Origin: Portulaca oleracea
Taxonomy: Eukaryota; Streptophyta; Magnoliopsida; Caryophyllales; Portulacaceae
Reading direction: 5' to 3'
Length of the DNA: 64,000 nt
NCBI GenBank assembly: GCA_029582165.1
Contig: CM055882.1
Location: 19,299,867-19,363,866 of the forward strand
Shown: one piece after another, positions 45,014 to 56,085 of the stretch
Numbering within the stretch: position 1 is the first letter of the stretch
Layout: each line of letters opens with the position of its first letter
Notes under the pieces: generated by a model
What the model saw: only the letters and a program-made list of their open reading frames with translations
The model's database searches: none
What the model was told of the DNA's origin: nothing
Made by a program: the position numbers and the translations under genes

Positions 45014-45697
45014 CTTACCCTGCTTCCAACGCCAAAATAATCAACTCCAATTCCTACAAATTAACACACTTCAACACTCAATTTTTCTCATACTTCTTCA
45101 ATTTTAATCCATAATTTTCCAACTCTCAAACTCTCCTTTAACACTCAATTATTTTCAAAACTTCACTCACTCACACATTCTTCCTTCACTCCAACTTCAA
45201 ATTTTTTTTTTATTTTTCAACTCCAACTCTTTTTCTATTTTTTTTCACATCATTTTTTTTCTCTCTCTCCTTTTTTTTTCATACCTTTTTCTTTCTAAAC
45301 CTAGAACTAATACCTCAATTGCAAAAGAAAGAAATAAAGAAAAACTAAAAAGACTAGAAAAAATAGAAAAACCTAAAGAAAGCTAAAAAGAAAAATTAAA
45401 GAAAAGAAAAGAGAATAAAATTAGAAAAATGCAAAAACTAAAAATTGAAATAAGAACTCAAGAATTATGGGGTGCCTCCCATAGAGCGCTTGTTTAAGGT
45501 CCCTAGCTCGACCTAAATACTTACTTGATTCTTGGAATCCTCGGGACACAAACCAAAAACATCATCAATCTTTTCCACCAGTTTCTCCTCCTCTTTTTCC
45601 CATGATTCTCAAGGAGGTTCATGAGTGTCACGGGACACTCTTCCGGTAGCCTAATCATCCGCCTAGGATATCCGGGTAGCATTTCCTTTGGCTTTCT
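45014..45697. other. AT-rich linker between gag region and palindrome array
   Basis: The stretch is mostly T-rich then A-rich low-complexity DNA. Near 45480-45520 the minus strand reads codons for RDLKQALYGRHP, which resembles the end of a long Athila/Tat-type frame, so coding may once have reached that point. No pol motif is visible. Confidence 0.4.
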
Positions 45698-46420
45698 TCA
45701 CCAACGTTTCCTTCTTCTCTTCCAACACCTCCTACCCTTGCGTAGAAACGAATCTCGCTTCCTCAAAAACTTAGTAGGCCACGAGGATATAGAAGTAGAA
45801 AGTAACTTCGATTTGGTGTTCGGTGGTATACCGGGCCTAGGACCTTTGAAGATCAACTCGTTGACTTTGTTGCATTCAACATAGGTTTCACTCAAAGAAA
45901 TCTCCTTCCTCCATGGAATGATCTTCAGAGGATGATCATAGTGAATGTCCTCAACATAAACTTCATCCAATGATATCTCCCTTCTTAATGGAACAATCTT
46001 GAGAGAATCATCACGAGATGTATCTTCAATAGCCTCGGGTTCGGAACATAAGGCCTTAGAATGATCGTTTTCATGCCCATCACCGGGTTCCACTTCAAGA
46101 ATATAAACTTCCTCTTTATGCTCATGAACAATCGTGGTCACTGAATTGACTTCAACACAAGGTGGCTTGAAAAAGGGTGTCTCAGTAGGGACATTAAACT
46201 TTGATTCAATATGTCCTTCATCAATCAAGTGTTGAATCAACCAATCTGGAAGAGGAATTTGCATTTGGTGGGAATCAAATCGCTCTTCGGAGCATCCATG
46301 GATATTTCCTCCCAAAATCTCTTCTCTTTGTTGTTCTTCCTCCTTTTCCTCATCCAACACCTTCTCTTCTTCAACCTTAGCTTCCTCAACCACAACTCTC
46401 TCCTCAACGTTCATCTCCAT
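45698..46420 (-). pseudogene. Gag-downstream frame with internal 20-residue repeat
   Basis: The frame is the same as gag; only TAG at 46444-46442 separates the two, and seven open codons plus this 240-codon stretch follow. It starts very Glu-rich (VVVEEAKVEEEKVLDEEKEE). A near-duplicate follows: SLKIVPLRREISLDEVYVE and PLKIIPWRKEISLSETYVE, 21-22 residues apart. The C-terminus is basic (FLRKGRRCWKRRRKRW). No known domain is recognised. Either gag lost its reading frame by one nonsense change or the amber codon was once read through. Confidence 0.55.
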
Positions 46421-46441
46421 CTCATTCTCTACTTTTTCCTC

Positions 46442-47689
46442 CTAAACACTATCCTCTACCCAAGAAAACTCATCAACCTCTTCCCCACTCCCTAGATTGA
46501 CAGAATTTACTTGTACCATTGGAGTCGGTGAAGGTTGGGTGGCTTGAGAAATTTGGGTTTCAAGGTCTCTAAGGCGAGCACCTTCACTTTCTTGATTAGC
46601 CACAATTTGGTGCAACAACTTTTCAGTCATAGAATCTTGGGATGGTTGAGAAAATTGAGGTTGTGAGGTGGGTTGAGGCGAAAACTCTTCTTGAAAGCAT
46701 GCATGATGGTCATAGACGTAAGAAACAGGATAAAATGTAGGATTGGCAAATGTAGTATAACCAGGACCATAATCCTTATGAGAATGGGAATAAAGTTGGT
46801 TGGAATAAACGGCATTCATGTGTCCCACTTGACGATACTCCACACATCGATGCTCGAGATATGGGGCGGAAATGGATGCAATGGCTTGCATACCTCGGGC
46901 TAAGTTCAACTGGTTGGAAACTCCATCATTCACCATCTTCTTTTGTAAATTAAGGACGGCAGCCATTAGAAGCTTGATAGTGGGGTTGTGTTCCAAAGAA
47001 TCATCCCCATTTCCTGAATTTTGGCCACCTCCCCAACTAGGCATACTCTGAGACAGCTCATGAAGAAAAATATTGGCTTCCTCCGCAGTCTTCTTTAGGA
47101 ACATCCCTCCGGACGCAATATCAATAGATTCTCTAAGAGGACCACGAAGTCCATGATAGAAATGTTGAAGCAACATCCAATCCGGTAAGTTATGATGAGG
47201 GCATTGACGTTGAAGACTCTTAAATCTCCCCCAAGCGTCGAAAAGACTCTCTCCCGGCCCTTGCTTGAAACTTAAAATTTCTGCTCGAAGTCGGTGTGTC
47301 TCCTTCGGCGGAAAGAAGCGGTGAAGAAAATCTCCTTTGAGTGCCTCCCATGAAGAATAAAAACCAGGTGGACATGTTTGTAGCCATATCTTTGCTTTCC
47401 CCCCAAGAGTGAGAGGAAAGAACTTCAACTTCAAAAATTCTGATGATATCTTTGGAATGTGCATAAAGCTAATCCGGTCTTCGAATTTATCAATATGAGC
47501 AATGGGACTTTCAGCAGCATCGTCCCCATGAAACGGGTTTCTTTCGAAGACTTCAAGTAAGCGCGGCTTAAACTCGAACACAGCATCAGGTGGTAATGGT
47601 GGTAAGATGATCGGGTTGCTTCCCGTACTTGAAGATGGAACGGCATATGATAGAAGAGTACGGGGTGAATCAGCTTGGACTTCACCCAT
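46442..47689 (-). CDS. Athila-like Gag polyprotein
   Basis: The 415-residue frame starts 169 nt inside the PBS, as expected for gag. The retrotransposon gag domain lies at roughly residues 50-215: IAHIDKFEDRI, LGGKAKIWLQT, WEALKGDFLHRFFPP, ESLFDAWGRFKSL, CPHHNLPDWMLLQHFYHGL, IDIASGGMFLKKTAEEA. These blocks are characteristic of Athila gags. The C-terminal third is Gln/Pro/Ser-rich with HACFQEEFSPQPTSQPQFSQ, and there is no zinc knuckle. The frame is intact up to a TAG in the DEFSWVEDSV tail. Gag forms virus-like particles; with no pol in this copy, enzymes would have to come from another element. Confidence 0.85.
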   Translation of the reverse strand: MGEVQADSPRTLLSYAVPSSSTGSNPIILPPLPPDAVFEFKPRLLEVFERNPFHGDDAAESPIAHIDKFEDRISFMHIPKISSEFLKLKFFPLTLGGKAKIWLQTCPPGFYSSWEALKGDFLHRFFPPKETHRLRAEILSFKQGPGESLFDAWGRFKSLQRQCPHHNLPDWMLLQHFYHGLRGPLRESIDIASGGMFLKKTAEEANIFLHELSQSMPSWGGGQNSGNGDDSLEHNPTIKLLMAAVLNLQKKMVNDGVSNQLNLARGMQAIASISAPYLEHRCVEYRQVGHMNAVYSNQLYSHSHKDYGPGYTTFANPTFYPVSYVYDHHACFQEEFSPQPTSQPQFSQPSQDSMTEKLLHQIVANQESEGARLRDLETQISQATQPSPTPMVQVNSVNLGSGEEVDEFSWVEDSV

Positions 47690-47857
47690 TGGACTCGAGG
47701 CCTCCTACGATGCTCGATAGAACAATAGGGTGTACCTACATGCACCAACAAGAACCAATAGAAGCATCAAATTCATCGGGATTAGCACAAACTAATTTCT
47801 AGCGCGAAAGCAACTCAAATAACAAAAAACCAAGCAACTAAAATTAGGGGCGCTGGC

Positions 47858-47875
47858 TCCCCGGCAACGGCGCCA
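47858..47875 (-). other. Primer binding site, Asp-tRNA type
   Basis: On the minus strand TGGCGCCGTTGCCGGGGA lies 5 bp (TTTTG on the plus strand) inside the 5' LTR. It is complementary to the 3' end of plant aspartate tRNA, the primer reported for Athila elements. Confidence 0.88.
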
Positions 47876-47880
47876 TTTTG

Positions 47881-49524
47881 TGTAACGTGGTTTGTAGGAC
47901 CTCGGTATTGTCGTTCTCTCTCAGGGAGCTGGCGGCCTTGGTCATAGGAACTAGGTCAATGGTCGGGTCGAGATTGCTAAGGTAAGGATATCGGTTTGAA
48001 AAGGGTCACAACGCAACAAAGAAACCTAAGGTCAGTCAAGGAATGGAAAATGGGCTTCGGAGGCTTTTCGGGATGCAAACGGGGATGAGGAAATGGGTTT
48101 TGCAACAGGGAATAACAAGAAGGGAGAACCAAGTGGCAATTCCGTTAGAAAATACCAACCGAGCTTCCTCTTTCGAGGATAGTCCGGATTAACTTCCCCA
48201 AAGTCCTTCGACAGACCCGGAGGGTTAATGAAACGGAATTTCCTAGTTAGCCTCTATTCACTTCCATGAATAGAGTACTAACTATCCCAATTCCAACCTT
48301 CCAACACAAGTTTTGGATGTATTCGGGAGCTTTCGAACCCAAATACATCCCACTTGAGGGAAGGAAAGGAATGGGAAATTGATTTCCCAACCAATTACCA
48401 ACTAATATTGCTAACCCAAACCTAATCACCCATTCACACCCTTAATTACCCCCTAACCCATAGGGTTTCTAGCCACTAATCATGATAAAAACTAAGCTAA
48501 CAACATCCAACCCAAACCTAAACATGATTTCTAACATCAAACAACCATAAACAAGCAAGAACAATGAAATACCAAGCAAAGCAATTAAGAACAAGCAAAG
48601 TAATTAGCAAGGTAATTAATAAAAGAGTTAAGGGAAGAGAATACTTATCAAAATGCTGTAGATGAACAATAGAAAGCAATAAAAGGATGATCCAACAATC
48701 TTTCAATTGATTGAATACCCAAATCTTCAATAACATACACAAATCTCCAAAACTCTAGATTAATCTTTCACTAATCTCCCTCTAAAATCCACTAATTACA
48801 AGCTGGAAAAAATGTCTAAGTCTAACCCTAGATAAGTCGAGTCTCCTCTAAGACGAATCCTCTTCCAAAAATGGCAGCAAAAGAGTCTATTTATACATGG
48901 GGTAAAAATGCCCAAAACGCAGCGCTGAAGGCCGAAGAGTCGCAGCCCAGCAAGGGGGTCGCGGGCGCGACCAACCCCCGTCGCGGGCGTGACGAGCGAA
49001 AACTCACGGGCGATTCTTCTCTTCGAGGCGTCGTGGCTACGGTGTCCAAAGACCGTGGGCACGGTTTTTCCCTGTCGTCCTGATCCCAGCACACGCCCAC
49101 TGTGGCTACGGTGGCCATGACCGTGGCCACGGTCACTCGCGGCTTCCAGTGCACTCTGGGCGTAGCGGGTGCTACGCCATTCGTGGCGGGGGCTACGCTC
49201 CGGCTTCCCTTCCCTTTGTTCTTCCTTCCTTCCGAAACATGTAACGCTCGATCCGAAGGTCGTATCATGCGTTACTTCACTAATCGGCACCAAAGGTCGG
49301 GAGTGTAGTCCCAGGTCGACTCCGTCTCGGTTTCCAGTCCAGCTCAGCTCGGGAGAAAATCGCCAAGAATGCTATAAAAAGGCTCGTTTTGCTACGTTTT
49401 TGGTGAAAATTCCAAAATCTACAAAATAATCAAAAACACATTAAAAGCTATGAAATTAAACCACGAAACGAGTTAAAAGCCTAAGGATTTAGGTGGTATT
49501 TAGACACAAATCTGGGTCTAAACA
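47881..49524 (-). repeat. 5' LTR of the Athila-like element (right copy)
   Basis: It has the same organisation as the left LTR: palindromes (including a perfect GTCGCGGGCGCGAC at 48958-48971) then TATAAATA at 48895-48888, again 63 bp downstream on the minus strand. Being the 5' LTR it would drive the element. Confidence 0.92.
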
Positions 49525-49529
49525 TTTGA

Positions 49530-51463
49530 CAACCAATAAGTTTATCATTTCTAGGGACGTTATTTTTCATGAATCTGTCTTTCCTTTTAAGAATCAAGAC
49601 CCTTTTATACAGCATCTTGTCACAGACTATGACATATTAAGCAATTATACCTCTGATATCACTATTAACTTTGAAAGTCTTGAGAGTACTACTTCCCAAT
49701 AGGGAGCTGTTGAGGAACCTAATTCTGATGCTGTCATTGCCTCTCAGCCTCTCAGGAGGTCTGAAAGAATTCATAAAACTCCAGGTTATTTGAATGATTA
49801 TGAGACTTGCTTATCTTGCATTACTAACCTTTATTATACTCCTAGAACTGTCTCCTTTTGTGGTGTTACTAACATTGACGCTGATTTAAGTGTCTATTTG
49901 GATATACATGAGCCAAGTTCTTATATAGAAGCAAGTCAGCATCCTCGGTGGATGCAAGCCATGAAACAAGAATTGAAGGCTTTACAAGACAACAATACCT
50001 GGGAAATGGTTAGCCTTCCAAAAGGAAGAAAAGCCATAGATAGCAAGTGGGTATATAAAGTTAAATGCAAGCGTGATGAGAGTAAAGAGAGATTGAAAGC
50101 TAGATTGGTTGTGAGGGGATTCACACAGAAGACGGGGATTGATTACAATGAGACATTCTCACCTGTTGTAAGGATGACAACCATTAGGGCTATGATTTAT
50201 TTGGCAGTGAATAGGGGTTGGCCCCTTTTCTAGTTGGATGTTAACAATGCCTTTCTTCATGGGGATCTCCATGAAGAAATCTACATGAAGGTCCCTGATG
50301 GTGTCCCTAAAACATATCCTAATATAGTTTGCAAGCTGAGGAAATCTCTATATGGTTTGAAACAGGCCTCAAGACAATGGTATGCAAAATTGACTGAAGT
50401 TTTATACAAAAGGGGTTATAAACATTTGGAGAATGATTATTCACTGTTTAATTTAAAGAAGATCAGAAGGAAAATCAGTGTATCTAGCAGTTTATATTGA
50501 CGATATCCTTGTGACTGGTGATGATGTTGAGGAAATGAACTCTCTGAAATAGCATCTCAATAAAGTTTTTAGGATTAAAGATCTTGGAGTTGCTAAATTC
50601 TTTCTTGGGATGGAGATTGTTGAAGTTCCAGAAGGTTCGGTTTTAACCCAAAAGAAATTCACAAAGGAAGTTCTTCATGAATTTGGTACTGAAGATATGA
50701 AAACAACAGTTTCCCCCATGGATATAAATGTCAGGCTTTCTCCAGATTCAGGCACACCATTACCCGATCCATCTTTGTATAGAAAACAAGTGGGTAAGCT
50801 GCATTTTTTGGTCAATACTAGGCCAGATAGAGCCTTCATTGTACAACATTTAAGCCAATATTTGAAAGCACCCATCGACCTACATTGGAAAGCTGTCATC
50901 CATGTTCTGAAATGTTTGAAAGGTAATCTTGATTTGGGAGTAATGATACACAAAGACAGTGATTTTATTCTTCAGGGGTTTAGTGATTCTGATTGGGGAG
51001 CATGTAAACATAGTATAACATCCATTAGTGGCTTTGTCATTTTCCTTGGCAATACTTTGATTTCATGGAAATCAAAGAAACAGCAAGTAGTTTCACTCTC
51101 CTCAGCAGAAGCTGAGTATAGAAGCTTGAGGCGTCTGGTTGCAGAACTAGCCCGGATAAGCCGGATATTATCTAAGTTTCAGATTGATTCTATCACACCA
51201 ATTCCCATTAAGTGTGATAGTCAAGCTGCCATATATATAGCACACAATCCTGTATATCATGAAAGAACCAAGCACACTGAGATCGACTGCCACTTTGTCA
51301 GAGAAAAACTAGCAGAAGGTTTGATTTCACTCAAGCATGTTCCCACGGGCTCGCAGCTTGTTGATATTATGACCAAGGCTTTGCCTGAAACAAAGCACCA
51401 CCAGAACTTGAGCAAATCGGGTTGTTCACCACCCACCAATTTGAGGGGGGTGTTAGAATTATA
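49530..51463 (+). pseudogene. Copia reverse transcriptase and RNase H, broken
   Basis: The Copia frame resumes after the insert with FIISRDVIFHE. RT motifs follow: WMQAMKQELKAL, NNTWEMV, KWVYKVKCKRD, KARLVVRGFTQ, DYNETFSPVV, then TAG at 50231, [23 protein letters not shown], a frameshift near 50460, [11 protein letters not shown] (intact DD pair) and a TAG near 50550. RNase H motifs are SDSDWGAC, SLSSAEAEYRSL, CDSQAAIYIAHNPVYHERTK and VDIMTKALPE. Two nonsense codons and one shift make it inactive, but the catalytic residues survive. Confidence 0.9.
51443..51450 (+). other. Copia polypurine tract
   Basis: GAGGGGGG directly precedes the TGTTAGAATTATA start of the 3' LTR. Confidence 0.8.
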
Positions 51464-51605
51464 AGTGGTAGCTAATTATTTTTCTTTTCTCTAGGTAGTT
51501 AGCTGTATTGTTCTTCTTTATTTTCTTTGTTTCTTGGGTCGGTTGTTTAGGCCTAGAGGTTTTGAATACTCAGCATGGGTCCTTCCTTTTCTCTCAGATT
51601 TGTAT
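51451..51605 (+). repeat. 3' LTR of split Copia element, truncated
   Basis: It retains the intact start TGTTAGAATTATAAGTGG and matches the 5' LTR for about 150 bp, then passes into (TA)n at 51606, losing the last ~85 bp. Confidence 0.85.
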
Positions 51606-51948
51606 ATTATATATATATATATATATATATATCGCACAAGAAAACAGGTTATATTAACCAAATCAATGTAGCATACAGGAGGTGGAGGGAAGATCCCTCA
51701 AATCACATACTAAGTACTATATCAACCAGTCTGTCGTACTTCTTCCTATTTTTTGCTACCATAATGACCTTATTTATTACATCATTTTTTACTTTTGTAA
51801 CTATCATTTGAGGAGTAACGCATTGAGTCTTGTGGACACGGTTGTTCCTTTCAGTCCAGATATGATAGACATACGCTGTGAGGAAAGCACAATTCAGTTG
51901 AGCTTCTTTACTGGTTTTTCAGAGATCGCACAGCTGTTGTTTCCATTC

Positions 51949-52209
51949 TTAGGAGGTTGACAGTTGACTAAGCCCCCAATTTCCCAAAGATTGCCTTACC
52001 TCTTTCCCAAAAGCGCAATCAAGGAAAAGGTGGTCAATAGTTTCAACCTCCAAATCACAGTAGGGACAAAGGGAGTGACCTCCAGGCTGCCAACGCATTG
52101 TTCTAGCTCTAACTGGAAGTTTTCCGTGTAGAAGGACCCAGGTGATGAAAGACTGGCGTGGGATCGATAGGGGGTTCCAAATAATTGAGGCCCATCCAAC
52201 CTCATACAT
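51949..52209 (-). pseudogene. LINE zf-RVT domain
   Basis: The frame encodes IPRQSFITWVLLHGKLPVRA, CPYCDLEVETIDHLFLDC and FGKEVRQSLGNW. This is the Cys-rich zf-RVT domain (CxxC...HLFxxC) that follows RT in plant L1 elements. It is separated from the RT frame by shifts and stops. Confidence 0.8.
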
Positions 52210-52841
52210 GGTCCCAAGGCTCCAAATGTATCCACCTGTTGCATCGTAATCACCCGTTGTTGAAGCCCCTCCTCCTTTCCAGTGCCATCTGTTTCCGGGT
52301 CCACAGCCCCATTTGAAGGATTCTTTAACAAGGCAGAGGTGCTTAAAGTAAGTGCAGACATCATAAGGAGGTTGATATCCCCACCAGGATGACCCTCAAA
52401 TGTATTTGACATGAACCCATTTGACCCATAAGTTATCCTCTTTCCTCTGAATCGCCCATACCAGTCGTGCAATGTTGGCATTGTTCCAGGATGTTAGGTC
52501 TCGGAGACCCAGTCCTCCCATGTGTTTTGGTCTGCAAACAACCCCCCAGGCCACCATAGGGGTTTTACTATAATGAGAGGAAGAGCCCTAGAGAAAATTA
52601 CGGCAAAAGCGAGTAATTTCTTAAATGGCGTGCTTAGGAATGACGATTATTCTTGCCCAGAAGCTATAAATCCCCATCAGAATAGAGTTAATCAAAGTGA
52701 CTCTTCCAGCATAAGAGATGTGCCTGCTTTCCCATGTTTTGATTCGCGAGAGAATCTTTTCCACAAGAGTGTTGGCATCATTTTTTGTGAGGTTACTGGA
52801 GAGATAGGGATTCTCAGGTATTTAAAGGGTAGCGTACCTTC

Positions 52842-54601
52842 TCACAATCCTATGTCAGCAATGAGAGCTGTTGCGGCATCATTGGGTACACCCCCAATGA
52901 CCATTTCTGATTTTCCATTATTAGCGATAAGGCCTGTGGCTGCTGAGAAGTGGTCAAAAGCCTTCTTAAGGGTTCGAATGGAGGTGTTATTAGCCGAGGA
53001 GAGCAGGATCAGATCATCTGCAAAAACAAGGTGAGTGATTTGTAGGCGTCTGCAGTTTGGATGATATTTAAAGCCCGCTTGCTTGCTGACGACGTATTGG
53101 ATAGATCGTGAAAGGTATTCCATTGTCAGAACAAATAGGAGTGGAGACATCGGATCTCCTTGTCTTAGACGTCGTTTCCTGCTGAAATTGGGAGAGGAGA
53201 TGTCATTCGAGCAAATGGAGAAGGTGGGCGATGTGACACAAGCCATTATGCATTTAATGAGCCATCCCGGGAATCGGTACGCATGAAGTGCTTCTTCAAT
53301 GAAACTCCAATGCACCGAATCGAAAGCTTTTTGAAGGTCTATTTTCATCGAGCATCTAGGTGTGATAGACGATCGGTTGTAACCTCTTACAATCTCTTGG
53401 CAGAGCAGAACGTTGTGAAGGAGCTGTCGGTCGGGCACAAAAGCTGCTTGGCTTGGGTTGATTAGAACAAGGAGGACCTCTCTTAATCGTGAGGCAATGA
53501 TTTTGGTGAGGCCCTTATAAAAGGTGTTACAGCAGGCTATAGGACGGAACTCAGTGACTTTGCTAGGATTTGGCACTTTCTGAATAAGAGCCAACTTAGT
53601 TGCATTTAGTTGTCTGAGGAGCTTTCCTGTGACGAAAAATTCCTGAGCAGCAGCTGAGACAAGGTCTCCTATTTGATTCCAGCAACTTTTATAAAAACCA
53701 CTGGAGTACCCGTCTGGTCCTGGTGTTTTGTCATTGGGTATTGTGAAGATGGCCTCCTTGAAGTCCTTGTCCGTTATTGGCCTACTGAGTTTGATCTGTT
53801 GAACCTCGTTTAGTCGAGGGCCCATATTGAATATGTCTTCCTGCAATGTTGTTTGCTGTAGCTCGCTATTCCCCAGCAGGGTTTTATAGAACATGCTGAG
53901 TTGTTCGTTGACTTCCTGCAACCCTGTGACTTTAGTACCATCACTGGTTTCGATTTCACGAACGTACAGCTGGCAGCGTTTCTGGCTCATCTTAGCAAAG
54001 AATAGTTTTGAGCAGCTGTCACCCATATCATCCCATGCCAGTTTACTTTGCTGTCGTTTCAAGAGTAGAGACGAGTGTAAAATGTCGTAGTAGTGGCGTC
54101 TCTGCTGATGCTCCTCTTGCTGAAGCGTAGTGTTTGTCCGATCTTGATTGAGCATATCCTGGAGATTTGTGAGTTTATCTCTTGCTGCAATTTCTTGTGT
54201 GTAAATATCATGGAATCCATCCCTATGTAGAGCTTGCAGCTTCGGACGAAGCTTATGGAGGAATTGTGTTAATTGAAACATTTTGTGGCCCTCCGGAATC
54301 TCCATAAGCGTGTCCTTAATCAGATTGTTGAAGCGATCATCTTTAGTCTACATGTCACAGAACTTAAATGGTTGCTTCGGTTTTTTCATCTCCATGAAGT
54401 TGACAGTGATGACTGAATGGTCTGACAGTCCAGATGCCTTGAAGTTGACCTGTAGCAAGTCTGTAAGTAGGTACCATTGAGTGTTTACCAGTAGTCGATC
54501 TATCCTGGAGCGGATTTGGCCATTGGTCCATGTGTAGTAGGTCCCAGAATAAGGTGGCTCGTGAAGGCAACAGTGTTGAACATATTGTGTCATCGGCTGG
54601 G
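52842..54601 (-). pseudogene. LINE ORF2: endonuclease end and reverse transcriptase
   Basis: The endonuclease end (54601-54348) has YYTWTNGQIRSRIDRLLVN and GLSDHSVI, with the SDH active-site motif. A single in-frame TAG (54350-54348) separates it from the 487-codon RT frame (54305-52842). RT motifs are NDKTPGPDGYSSGFYK, FRPIACCNTFYKGLTKIIA, INPSQAAFVPDR, MKIDLQKAFDSVHW, RQGDPMSPLLFV and HLVFADDLILLS (catalytic FADD). The frame then shifts after ALIADIGL; RRKHMGG-like and zf-RVT pieces follow in other frames. The RT core itself is intact. Confidence 0.87.
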
Positions 54602-54602
54602 T

Positions 54603-54604
<2 letters not shown>

Positions 54605-54657
<53 letters not shown>
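54605..54657. repeat. (TA)n microsatellite
   Basis: A (TA)n run of about 50 bp marks the 5' truncation point of the LINE. Frames with poly-IY translation here are artefacts. Confidence 0.9.
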
Positions 54658-54659
<2 letters not shown>

Positions 54660-54727
54660 TTTTTGTTTAAATATAAGATGCACCAATATAAATTGTTGAT
54701 TTCAAATTCAATGGACAAGATGAAAAC

Positions 54728-54989
54728 TACTTCATTTGTTTCATATTATTTATTGCCTTTGAAAATTGTGTCATCAAACTTTAAAAATTTTGACTATAAA
54801 TTTCTCAATATATACGATGGCTTGTTATATAAAATTATTATCGGTATATTCATAGCAAAAACTATCATTCCGAAAAGTATAATACTGCAATTGGTAATAA
54901 AATATTGTATATGAAATTGTCAATCAAAGAATAACATTGAAGACCATGACAATCAATTAAGTGACAAATAATATGTAACAGAGAGAGTA
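54728..54989. mobile_element. Stowaway-like MITE
   Basis: The 262-bp element begins TACTTCATTTGTTTCATATT and ends ATATGTAACAGAGAGAGTA, imperfect inverted ends of the TACTCCCTCCGTTTCATATT type with TA at both boundaries. The interior shares AAATTTTGACTATAAATTTC and ATATATACGATG with the MITE in CCR intron 1 at 34.1-34.3 kb. Confidence 0.75.
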
Positions 54990-56085
54990 CTAATCTTTTG
55001 ACAAAACTACTATTATTTTTTAGAAAAGCCTAGAAAAAGAAAAAAAATTGTTGCTTGGTATTAGGCATTTTTGTAGGGATCAATGCATTAAGGATTTTTT
55101 GAAGATAAGTGTTGATATTTAGGGATTACTTTTGGTAATTATAGATAACTAATAAAGAAATTAACTTTGCAAAAAAAAATGAATAATGACTCTAAGGTAA
55201 CTCATACATGTTTTGAAGATAAGTATGTTAAGAGCCTTCTATTTTCATAAAAGATTTAAAAGTGCTTCATGTTTTATGATAATAATTATTAGAGTCTTCC
55301 TTTTTAGTACAAATATATTTAAAGAGGCACTGACTTTTATATTTATAAAGAAGGGTCTATCTAAAACAATGACCTTTTTGTAGTACTAGATCTTTTTTGA
55401 GGTTTTTATGCAAATTAAACGATTAAAATAAACACTCGTAACTTTTACAATTATTTTAATGGTGCTAATTATCACAATTTACTACATATATCTCAAATAT
55501 TATATTTTCTATGAACATAGACCCGCTATGCTCAGCAAAATTAATTAAATTTGATTGGAGAGTTTTTATGGTTCCCTTAGTTTAGTTGTGTTGGGCCTTT
55601 AGCGTTTTTCAACTTTTAGTTTACAAAGATGAATAATCTCAACCTTGCAAACTTAGACCAAGCATATAACATATTTGTTTCATTTCTTACCTCAAACCAT
55701 AGTCACAAACTAAGTTTGCTTAATTTTTACAGGATTGTGGAACTTTAATCTAGAAATTACAATATTTAAAGCATAAGGTTTAATTGGATCATGTTCCCGA
55801 CTTGGAAACTTCTTTTATTGAAAGCTTGAAAGTGGAAATATTACAATGAAAAGATTTAAAGAGAAACTTTCTAGGATCATCAAAGAGGTTTGCTCATAGA
55901 GAAATAGTGACTCTGTATTTCTCTCTTTGTTCAAGAGTGCACAAATGACCCCGCCTTCTTCATGCACATCCTTAACCTTTTATAGAAGAGTTCTGGACAC
56001 ATAGGATGCCCTAGTGGCTTTAGTACATACTAATTATTGCAAGATGCAAGACCCTTGATAAGAATTTTATGGAAAATTTGGATAT
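54990..56085. other. AT-rich DNA, no gene seen
   Basis: I see no recognisable coding frame, RNA gene or clear repeat boundary here. Confidence 0.4.

Larger units (their letters stand above)
38715..49524 (-). mobile_element. Full-length Athila-like gypsy element lacking pol
   Basis: The 10,810-bp element lies inside the Copia integrase/RT boundary. LTRs 38715-40348 (1634 bp) and 47881-49524 (1644 bp) both run TGTAACGTGG...CTAAACA on the plus strand and differ by about ten positions in the first 360 bp by my comparison. TTTGA duplicates flank it. On the minus strand the order is 5' LTR (right), Asp-tRNA PBS, gag, a gag-downstream frame, an ATHILA ORF-1-type frame, a polypurine tract and 3' LTR (left). 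I find no protease, RT, RNase H or integrase motif in the 7.5-kb interior. It is therefore non-autonomous by structure, though it still transposed recently enough to keep intact ends. Confidence 0.9.
36029..51605 (+). mobile_element. Decayed Ty1/copia element, split by an Athila-like insertion
   Basis: The element runs from a 5' LTR (about 36029-36253) through PBS, gag, protease and integrase to 38714, then resumes at 49530 with reverse transcriptase and RNase H to a purine tract and 3' LTR (51451-51605). Without the insert its internal region is about 4.4 kb, normal for Copia. INT precedes RT. Frames are broken by several stops and shifts on both sides of the insertion, so it was dead or died later. 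Both outer LTR ends dissolve into (TA)n. Confidence 0.9.
51633..54604 (-). mobile_element. 5'-truncated L1-type LINE between two (TA)n runs
   Basis: On the minus strand the element holds the C-terminal endonuclease, reverse transcriptase, zf-RVT and a short tail containing YHIWTERNNRVH near 51870. Both outer edges meet (TA)n runs (54605-54657 and 51606-51632). There is no poly-A; the tail reads CTTGTGCGA then (TA)n. Confidence 0.85.

Noticed and set aside
51996..52481. 161-codon minus frame
   Set aside because: It is the wrong frame of the LINE; zf-RVT is encoded in an overlapping frame.
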